Assembly: GCA_903844385.1 (NCBI GenBank)
Contig: CAIMTJ010000018.1
Span: 62,001-126,000, forward strand
Direction: 5' to 3'
Length of the DNA: 64,000 nt
DNA from: an uncultured Burkholderiales bacterium
Lineage (GTDB): Bacteria; Pseudomonadota; Gammaproteobacteria; Burkholderiales; Burkholderiaceae_C
The position numbers and the translations under genes are program-made. Below, one piece after another: positions 58,213-64,000 of the stretch (position 1 is its first letter; each line of letters opens with the position of its first letter). The notes below the pieces were generated by a model that was not told where the DNA came from, did no database searches, and saw only the letters and a list, made by a program, of their open reading frames with translations.

Positions 58213-59503
58213 TGCATCCAGGTGTCAACCCTGGAACACCTGATCCTCCCGCGACAGCACCGCCAACAGCAGGTGTGGTTTGCGCCAAAAAACCCTGGGT
58301 CGAGTAGTTACCCGACATCACGGGTACACGATTGGTGGTGTACAAAGTGGTTGCTGTATCTTGCACAATGTCACCAAACGCATTCAAAGCAGCCAGGGAA
58401 AAATTGGTGTTTGAATAGGGACTTGTCGTATCTGGGACTCTGAACGTGAGCGTACCCGCCGCTGTCGATGTGGTGGTGCTGGGAGGAATAGCAGCCAGTG
58501 TTTTGGTCGCAGCCGTCTGGGACGAATTCAAGGCGCTATACACCAATCCCAAGTTGACACCCAATTGCGACTCTTTGGACAGGCTCACTTGAATCACTCT
58601 GACCTCAATGGCCACTTGCTTGCCAAATGAAGCGTTTTCTTGATTCACAATTTTCTCAACTCGGGCAACATTCTCTTTGTTGTCTGTCACAGTCACACTG
58701 CCCAAAGAGTCGTTCACACTGAGCTTGCCCAATGGGCTCAAGACCGTATTGAGCTCGGCCAACAATGCTTTCCAGGGTGAGATAATGCCCTGCAGTGAAA
58801 TACTCGAACCGCTACTGAAATTTCCATTGCCTGTGACATTGATCACCCCTGTTGTTCCAGAACTCACCGACCCGCCTCTGTTCATGGAATCGGTCACTGA
58901 ATAATCCCCAGTGGTGATATTGGAGACCACAAAGGTTTTGGTGACCAAACGGTAAATGTAGATTCCCCCTTCACGCCAATCCCAATTGACCCCGCCTTGA
59001 ATACAAATGGTATTCAAGTAGTTGATCAAGCTGCCTGAATAGTCCAACGGAATGTTAATCAATCGATTGACGGATACAGCACTTGCGACAGCTTGACTCT
59101 GGACAGGCTCTAGTGAGACATATTGCGCTGCATTTTGAGAGGGAAGTTGAGTGGACAACTCCACATCAGGGTTCACGCGCACAGGCAGACCCGTCGCAAT
59201 TTGGATGTTGCGTGCAGCCTGGGCAATCGTTCCAAAACTAGCCCCACGTGAGCGCAAGGTCAGATTCTGAAAAAATAATGGAGGCAACTTGGACGAATAG
59301 GGTAAATCAATCGGTGTATCACCGAGGAAATTGCCTTGAACGTGTTTCATAAAACCCTCTTGTTCAAGCTGAAACTTGGCTTGATGGAGTAAATCAACAG
59401 CGATATCTTTTTTTTCTTGCGTAATTTGATTGGCTTCTTGCGTGGTGACGGCACACCCCGAAATCAAAACCATGAAAACCAGACCATAGAACTTAGTTTT
59501 CAC
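58163..59503 (-). pseudogene. pilN: Type IVb pilus secretin (PilN-like lipoprotein), 3'-truncated
   Basis: 446 codons from GTG 59503 (GGGAG upstream). Lipoprotein signal with lipobox LISGC, then the N-terminal secretin parts and the beginning of the secretin domain (VAIEVRVIQVSLSKESQLGVNLGLVY). PilN of R64-type thin pili and related secretins are about 550 aa. Here the frame leaves the family immediately after GVPGLTPG and ends with 16 unrelated residues, so the conserved barrel C-terminus is missing and neither other frame restores it. Overlaps the upstream TcpQ-like gene by 11 bp. Likely non-functional. Confidence 0.7.
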
Positions 59504-60287
59504 GTGTTGTCTCCCTCTCAGTCGCACGTTCACAAGGACTCGAAAGGGGCAAGACCCTCACCACCTTGTTGTTGTAAACACAGGTGTGCATGGGATAGTT
59601 GGTCTTGGCAATGTCATGCATGACGTTACCAACCGCAGCCAAATAGGTGCTATCGCTGTAGCTGGTTTGGATGGCTGGAAAATCTTTATCGACATCCCAA
59701 ACCAATTGATAGCCGTTCTCGCTCGACCATCTTCTGATGGCCAGCGACAAGGATTCGTCTTCTAAACGTATTTCAAAGCGCTTTTTTTCTTGAATCGGTT
59801 CGATCTCTTTGACTGAGAGACTCTTGCTAGCTTGGTCACCATATGCGCTGGTTCTCGTCGACAGGTCGACTGGGTTGGCGCTGTTATGCCCCAATTCAAT
59901 CAAGCCTTGATTGACACTTTTATCAGGAAGCTGAGCATTTTTCGCAACGATCAGTAATTTGTTATCGATGAGTTCCCAATTGAAACGATACTTCTTTGAA
60001 AAATCCGTGATCACGTTCAACACATACACATCGGAATAACTCCAACGCGTCACCGTGTTTGGATCCACATCCATGAACAACACCTTGATGTCATGCGGAA
60101 TCAACTTCTTCACTGCATTGGCCAAAGTCATTTGTCCAGATCCCGTGAATTTATCGCCCAAAAATGCAGGCGAACCATAGGACATTTGATTGGACGCCTT
60201 GGCGACATCAATGCAAGTGGTCAATATCAACAATAGAACGAGGGATGACTTTTGATTTTTATTGAAGCGAAATGTGCGCTTTTGCAT
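59493..60287 (-). CDS. TcpQ/PilL-like type IVb pilus biogenesis protein
   Basis: 264 aa. Signal peptide (residues 1-31, KSSLVLLLILTTCIDVAKA). The C-terminal 90 residues (KRFEIRLEDESLSLAIRRWSSENGYQLVWDVDKDFPA) are a TcpQ/PilL C-terminal domain, the unit that in type IVb pilus systems helps localise the secretin; the central part resembles the same fold (TLANAVKKLIPHDIKVLF). Directly precedes the secretin, as in pilL-pilN clusters. Rest of the pilus operon is not in the window. Confidence 0.72.
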   Translation of the reverse strand: MQKRTFRFNKNQKSSLVLLLILTTCIDVAKASNQMSYGSPAFLGDKFTGSGQMTLANAVKKLIPHDIKVLFMDVDPNTVTRWSYSDVYVLNVITDFSKKYRFNWELIDNKLLIVAKNAQLPDKSVNQGLIELGHNSANPVDLSTRTSAYGDQASKSLSVKEIEPIQEKKRFEIRLEDESLSLAIRRWSSENGYQLVWDVDKDFPAIQTSYSDSTYLAAVGNVMHDIAKTNYPMHTCVYNNKVVRVLPLSSPCERATERETTREN

Positions 60288-60736
60288 CCCTTAATCCCTT
60301 TAATATCAAATTCGCGGTGATTTAACTCAAGCTGATCGACTTCGATGGATGTGACCAAGCAACGCGAACTATTTTGACATTTAAGTAGTATATTTAATGC
60401 TTTAATTATCAATTAGTGGTACTTTTTACCGCTATTTACACCTGCTCATGCCATCAACAAAACCACCAATGCTTGAGGCATTCGAATGACACGATGACTG
60501 AGGGACATCGAGGGTGAGCTTGTTTTAAGCTCAACGGGTTGAGTCAATTGCTAATGAATACATTGAACCCACTGCTCAATGATAAAAGGCGAAATGAGAT
60601 GACTGATGGACTTGAGTAAATCAAGCTCGCCAAGAGTCAATCATGCGCTTAGAGTTTGAAGAAGGCGACTTCAATCACCATGGGACGAACAGCACTGCCC
60701 TTGGCTCTTGGATCAACAAGCCCAGGTCAAGAATGC
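60288..60736. other. Intergenic region upstream of pilus genes
   Basis: 449 bp without a gene. Holds the outward-facing 36-bp motif (60399-60434) and a small hairpin GAGCTT-GTTTT-AAGCTC at 60516-60532. Confidence 0.6.
60399..60434 (-). promoter_or_regulatory. 36-bp shared motif, copy 1 (minus orientation)
   Basis: Minus strand begins TAGCGGTAAAAA, core palindrome GGTA-AAAAG-TACC, then AT-rich TAATT and ATTAAA. 29 of 36 bases match copy 2 at 63921-63956. Located 112 bp upstream of the TcpQ-like gene. Confidence 0.6.
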
Positions 60737-61093
60737 TCAATAATGGAATAGATTCAATAAATCTTGGCGATTGATGGGTTTGATCAAGATGTCATCAAAG
60801 CCAGAGGACAGTATTTCTTTGGTTTGTGCCTTCATGGCATGTGCCGTGTAAGCAAAAACTTTGATGCCGACCAATTCTTGATTCGCGCGTATCGTTTTGC
60901 AAATGTCAATACCACTGATTTTGGGTAAAGAAATATCGAGCAAAACATAATCGTATTTATTTTGAGTCAACATCGTCAAAGCCTGAGTTCCGTCAGAGCA
61001 TTCACTCACCTGGTATCGCTCTTGACCCAATATCAAGCCTGGCAACATCCGGTTGGCCAAGTCATCATCCACCACCAATACACTTTTGATCAT
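60737..61093 (-). CDS. Single-domain response regulator (CheY-like)
   Basis: 118 aa REC domain with acidic pocket VVDDD, phosphoacceptor Asp in VLLDISLP near residue 53, Thr in AYTAH and Lys in LIKP. No output domain. Starts 3 bp after the kinase stop, so they form a pair. May act by protein-protein contact in a phosphorelay. Confidence 0.93.
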   Translation of the reverse strand: MIKSVLVVDDDLANRMLPGLILGQERYQVSECSDGTQALTMLTQNKYDYVLLDISLPKISGIDICKTIRANQELVGIKVFAYTAHAMKAQTKEILSSGFDDILIKPINRQDLLNLFHY

Positions 61094-61096
61094 GAT

Positions 61097-62842
61097 TTAG
61101 TCCACTTTTTGTAGAGGGATTGTGAAGTAAAAAGTACTGCCCACATGCTGCGCTGAGTTGAACTTGATTTCCCCCCCCATCAACGCAACCAATTTTTGTG
61201 TCAAAGCCAGTCCCATGCCAGAACCACCATGCACCCTAGTGATGAAATCTTCGTTTTGCCAAAACTTCTCAAACACGTGAGAGTGCATCTCCTCCGGAAT
61301 CCCGTGGCCATTGTCTTTGATGGAGAAATAGATGGAATCGATATCCCTCAGATAGTGGATAGACAGAGTGATTTCCCCACCCTCCTTGCTGAATTTGATG
61401 GCATTGTCAAGCAAGTTATTCATAATCCGTCTCAAATTGAGCTCGTCGAGACAAACCAGTTCGGGGCAGTTTTCATCGTTTTCAAACTTCAAGAGCAAGT
61501 TTTTAGCATGGGTTCGACTGCGGTGAGTTTGGCAAACATCATCAATGACTTGAGTCAAATTGAAGACTTCATTTTGTAAAATCATTCGGCCTGATTCAAC
61601 CAGGGTCAAATCAAGCAACATGTTGACCAATTTCAAAAGATGCCTGCTGCTCTCATTGATGATTTGAGCTGGAAACTGAATCATGGGCTCTTTGGAGGTG
61701 TAGTGGATGTACTCTGCATAACCAATGATTCCGTTCAAGGGCGTTCTCAGTTCATGGGAGATGGATGATAAAAAATCAGACTTGTGCTTATTGGCTTGCT
61801 TGACTTCATGATTACTTTTGATCAAATCCAAATTCAACAATGCCAGTCGATTCAAATACTCCACATTGGAAATTAAAAAACCACCTGTGATCAAGGTAAT
61901 CAATACGGCGATGCTGTAAAAAATAACTTTGTGCCAGTTTGAATCAGCACGGAGAACATCGACTTGTTGCCCCACAATGGTCACCAATGGTTGGTTAGAG
62001 ATACGCTCAAAGGCATAAACTCGATTGACCCCATCAAACAATTGATTGGAGGTGAAAGACCCCTCCATCTTGTCGTTGACGTCCATGGGTAAATTCACCA
62101 CAACATTTTCTTTCATGTTGACGACTTGAGTTCCGATTTGGATCACCCTCGAAACACGGTCCAATCCCACGAGCGCCACCACGCCTTTTTCACCCAGATC
62201 AATGCTTTTATAAAAATCCGTCAAATAATTGGGATTGAAGGAGACCACTGTGACGCCAGCAAAACCACCTCTGGAATCTTCAATTCTTCGGGTGAGTTGA
62301 ATTGACAACTTCTTGCTCACACGCCCTATCACGGGCTTACTGACAAAGACGCCATAGGGGTAATGCTCTTGGTGAATCTTAAAGTGCTCACGATCAGCCA
62401 AATTGACTTTGGGTGGATTGGGTAAGTTGGAGAACACATAATCACCCAATGGATCAATAATCCCGATCTGATTGATAAACCGAGTATCAATGACCCCATG
62501 GTCAAAGTAATTCTTGAGGGCCTTGTACTTCAAGTCACTGCCTTGCTCACGGTGGTAGTTGATGATCCTTAGCACTTGGTCGGAGGTGCTGATCGTTTGC
62601 TCGGTGTGGGCTTTGAAGCTTTTGGTGAGATTTTGGAGATTCAAGATCCCTTTTCTGAGCACCACTTGCTGGTCGGCATTCACCGCCACATAAGCGCCTC
62701 CCCATATGGCCATCAAAAGCAAAGCCGTGATGAAAAAGAGGACCCTCACTTTGGTCTGAGATACCAAATGGGTCAATTTAAAGGGAAAAGTTTTGATGCT
62801 TGGCTGTCCGCTGGCCAATTGCACAGTGATTTTCTCAAGCAT
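61097..62842 (-). CDS. Membrane sensor histidine kinase with periplasmic dCache-like domain
   Basis: 581 aa from ATG 62842. First membrane helix (VRVLFFITALLLMAIWGGAYVAV), a periplasmic region of about 260 residues with PAS/Cache-type pattern (HFKIHQEHYPYGVFVSKPVIGR), second helix (IFYSIAVLITLITGGFLI), then HisKA with phospho-His in SSISHELRTPLNGIIGYAE, and HATPase (N-box NLLDNAIKFSKEGG, G-box GGSGMGLALTQ). An upstream TTG start adds six residues. Signal unknown. Pairs with the regulator that follows. Confidence 0.93.
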   Translation of the reverse strand: MLEKITVQLASGQPSIKTFPFKLTHLVSQTKVRVLFFITALLLMAIWGGAYVAVNADQQVVLRKGILNLQNLTKSFKAHTEQTISTSDQVLRIINYHREQGSDLKYKALKNYFDHGVIDTRFINQIGIIDPLGDYVFSNLPNPPKVNLADREHFKIHQEHYPYGVFVSKPVIGRVSKKLSIQLTRRIEDSRGGFAGVTVVSFNPNYLTDFYKSIDLGEKGVVALVGLDRVSRVIQIGTQVVNMKENVVVNLPMDVNDKMEGSFTSNQLFDGVNRVYAFERISNQPLVTIVGQQVDVLRADSNWHKVIFYSIAVLITLITGGFLISNVEYLNRLALLNLDLIKSNHEVKQANKHKSDFLSSISHELRTPLNGIIGYAEYIHYTSKEPMIQFPAQIINESSRHLLKLVNMLLDLTLVESGRMILQNEVFNLTQVIDDVCQTHRSRTHAKNLLLKFENDENCPELVCLDELNLRRIMNNLLDNAIKFSKEGGEITLSIHYLRDIDSIYFSIKDNGHGIPEEMHSHVFEKFWQNEDFITRVHGGSGMGLALTQKLVALMGGEIKFNSAQHVGSTFYFTIPLQKVD

Positions 62843-62975
62843 AGCAAACTGATTTGGCAATTTGCATGCAGGCGATCCAACACAGTAAGTCGCAAGCAGT
62901 CATTTCAATTCGATGGATTGAATCAAAAATTATTTTTACACAGATCACTTTCTTTGCCACCTTATCGCTCCTTCG

Positions 62976-63545
62976 CTAAATTTGAAATGCGAACAAAGCA
63001 ACTCGCTCTGCTTTGGTCAGCAAGGCACTGGGCTTCATGAGTTTGGTTGCAGATTTGTTGTTCAAATAGTGCTGCAAGTTGTCAGTCAGTATTTGATGAT
63101 TTTGCTCGACGAGAGATATGGCGTTGTCTTTTACGCCTTGCTTGTCAACTTCTTGGTCTGCGATATCCACCAAATAGTAATGACTTCGAATGATGTAGTT
63201 CACTTGCTCGGCATAGTTGATAATTTTTCTGATCAATAAGTCAGTAGGAATTGCACATTTAGAGCGCATATCCTCACTCAGCGATACAAATTGAATCAAT
63301 CCGTCGGCATGAAAATCTTTTAATTTATTGCGAATCGATTTTTCACTGATTCGATCGGTCTGATAGATGCTCTTTAAAGGCGTTGAGTCCGATAGGGGGT
63401 TGGTCTGATTACAGAAATAGCTCAATAAATTCAAGAAAATGAACCGCCCACTGGACGTATCCAACTCCGGCAAATTTTCTGTCTCCCAATTGTGTATGGC
63501 CAAGACAATTTGTAGCATTGTTCTAATATTTTGGAATTGTTCCAC
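62976..63545 (-). CDS. Winged-helix-like regulatory protein
   Basis: 189 aa (GTG start; ATG 63518 possible). Predicted all-helical; residues 55-90 (DRISEKSIRNKLKDFHADGLIQFV) look like helix-turn-helix recognition helix and wing of a MarR-type winged helix. No ligand motif. Neighbour of the kinase-regulator pair, so possibly a local transcription regulator. Family not certain. Confidence 0.5.
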   Translation of the reverse strand: MEQFQNIRTMLQIVLAIHNWETENLPELDTSSGRFIFLNLLSYFCNQTNPLSDSTPLKSIYQTDRISEKSIRNKLKDFHADGLIQFVSLSEDMRSKCAIPTDLLIRKIINYAEQVNYIIRSHYYLVDIADQEVDKQGVKDNAISLVEQNHQILTDNLQHYLNNKSATKLMKPSALLTKAERVALFAFQI

Positions 63546-64000
63546 GACGATTCAAGTCTCTCTTTTTAGTTATCGCGACCACTCATAATCCTAATCAAAT
63601 CAATCAGTCAAATCAATATGATTGTTTATTTTTCGATAAAGAATCACCATCAACTAATTCTAAAAATCATATGCTTTTAGCTTTGAACATGATCAATGCA
63701 TGTTCTCATTCTGTCGCTTTTGACATAGCCTTTTCTAGAATTCATGTTGAGTAGCTTTAGCAAATTCCAACGAAGACGTCAATGAATTGCAACAACGCTC
63801 ATTTCTCAGAAACATTGAATACAAATAATTTTTATAACGACTTTGGCTGGCTGTACTCGATCTGACTCGTCGTGAATTTTGAATGCGAGGTATGCGATTT
63901 GATGGGGTAGATAGAACAATTAGCGGTAAAAATTACCATTAATTAACGATTAAACAATATTACTGTTTCTCCAGAGCAACTATATTGGCGCTACTTCATA
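63546..64000. other. AT-rich intergenic region to window edge
   Basis: 455 bp without gene. Holds the second shared motif near the right end; a plus-strand gene probably begins beyond the window. Confidence 0.55.
63921..63956 (+). promoter_or_regulatory. 36-bp shared motif, copy 2 (plus orientation)
   Basis: Begins TAGCGGTAAAAA, core palindrome GGTAA-AAA-TTACC, then TTAATT and ATTAAA. Faces right, opposite to copy 1. Confidence 0.6.

Noticed and set aside
60516-60532. Small hairpin as terminator of the kinase-regulator operon
   Set aside because: Stem of 6 bp, no T-run and more than 200 bp past the stop codon.
1-64000. CRISPR arrays, rRNA, tRNA or complete insertion sequences
   Set aside because: No regular spaced repeats, no tRNA-like cloverleaf and no transposase motif was noticed on reading both strands; a covariance-model search was not possible.

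Overview
The window comes from a Gram-negative betaproteobacterium, most likely Burkholderiales and probably Comamonadaceae-like. The grounds are the gene order rlmE-ftsH-folP-glmM, the long rpsB-tsf-pyrH-frr-cdsA-dxr-rseP-bamA-ompH-lpxD-fabZ-lpxA-lpxB-rnhB block, and ppk1/ppx nearby. No rRNA, tRNA, CRISPR array or intact insertion sequence was recognised.

Left part (1-26.3 kb). This looks like a phosphate-stress and membrane-lipid island. It starts with polyphosphate genes (ppx cut by the window edge, a lysine-rich DNA-binding protein, sixA, ppk1). Next come an OlsB-like N-acyltransferase/PlcP-like phospholipase pair, an OprB-like porin overlapping a PstS-like binding protein, an ExbD-TonB-receptor-ExbB operon, and an Mpo1-like membrane protein. 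A class III aminotransferase diverges from a phosphatidylserine decarboxylase. UDP-glucose dehydrogenase, a GT4 glycosyltransferase, a second acyltransferase/PlcP pair, a Cys-cluster membrane protein, a CelD/FemAB-like acyltransferase and a BtaA-like enzyme complete it. Seven promoter regions carry sequences resembling PhoB boxes (two 7-mers of the CTGTCAT type, 4 bp apart), and in six of them a -10-like hexamer lies 10 bp downstream. My reading is that under phosphate limitation PlcP enzymes strip phosphate head groups from phospholipids, and the diacylglycerol is rebuilt into glycolipids (UGD plus glycosyltransferase), betaine-type lipid (BtaA) and ornithine-type aminolipids (OlsB-like). This is inference from families and sites, read by eye.

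Middle part (26.4-57.8 kb). This is mostly core housekeeping on the minus strand: glmM, folP, ftsH, rlmE, greA, carAB, an rRNA/tRNA methyltransferase, rnhB, the lipid A/fatty acid/outer-membrane assembly block, ribosome recycling factor, UMP kinase, EF-Ts and S2. These are followed by a D-amino-acid dehydrogenase and RNase R. uppS, usually between frr and cdsA, is not there. RNase R has no usable ATG/GTG/TTG upstream of its first cold-shock domain.

Right part (57.8-64 kb). A lower-GC, probably acquired segment begins at an abrupt junction. It holds a 3'-truncated type IVb pilus secretin, a TcpQ/PilL-like protein, a single-domain response regulator, a membrane histidine kinase and a small winged-helix-like protein. 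A 36-bp motif occurs in outward-facing orientation at 60.4 kb and 63.9 kb.
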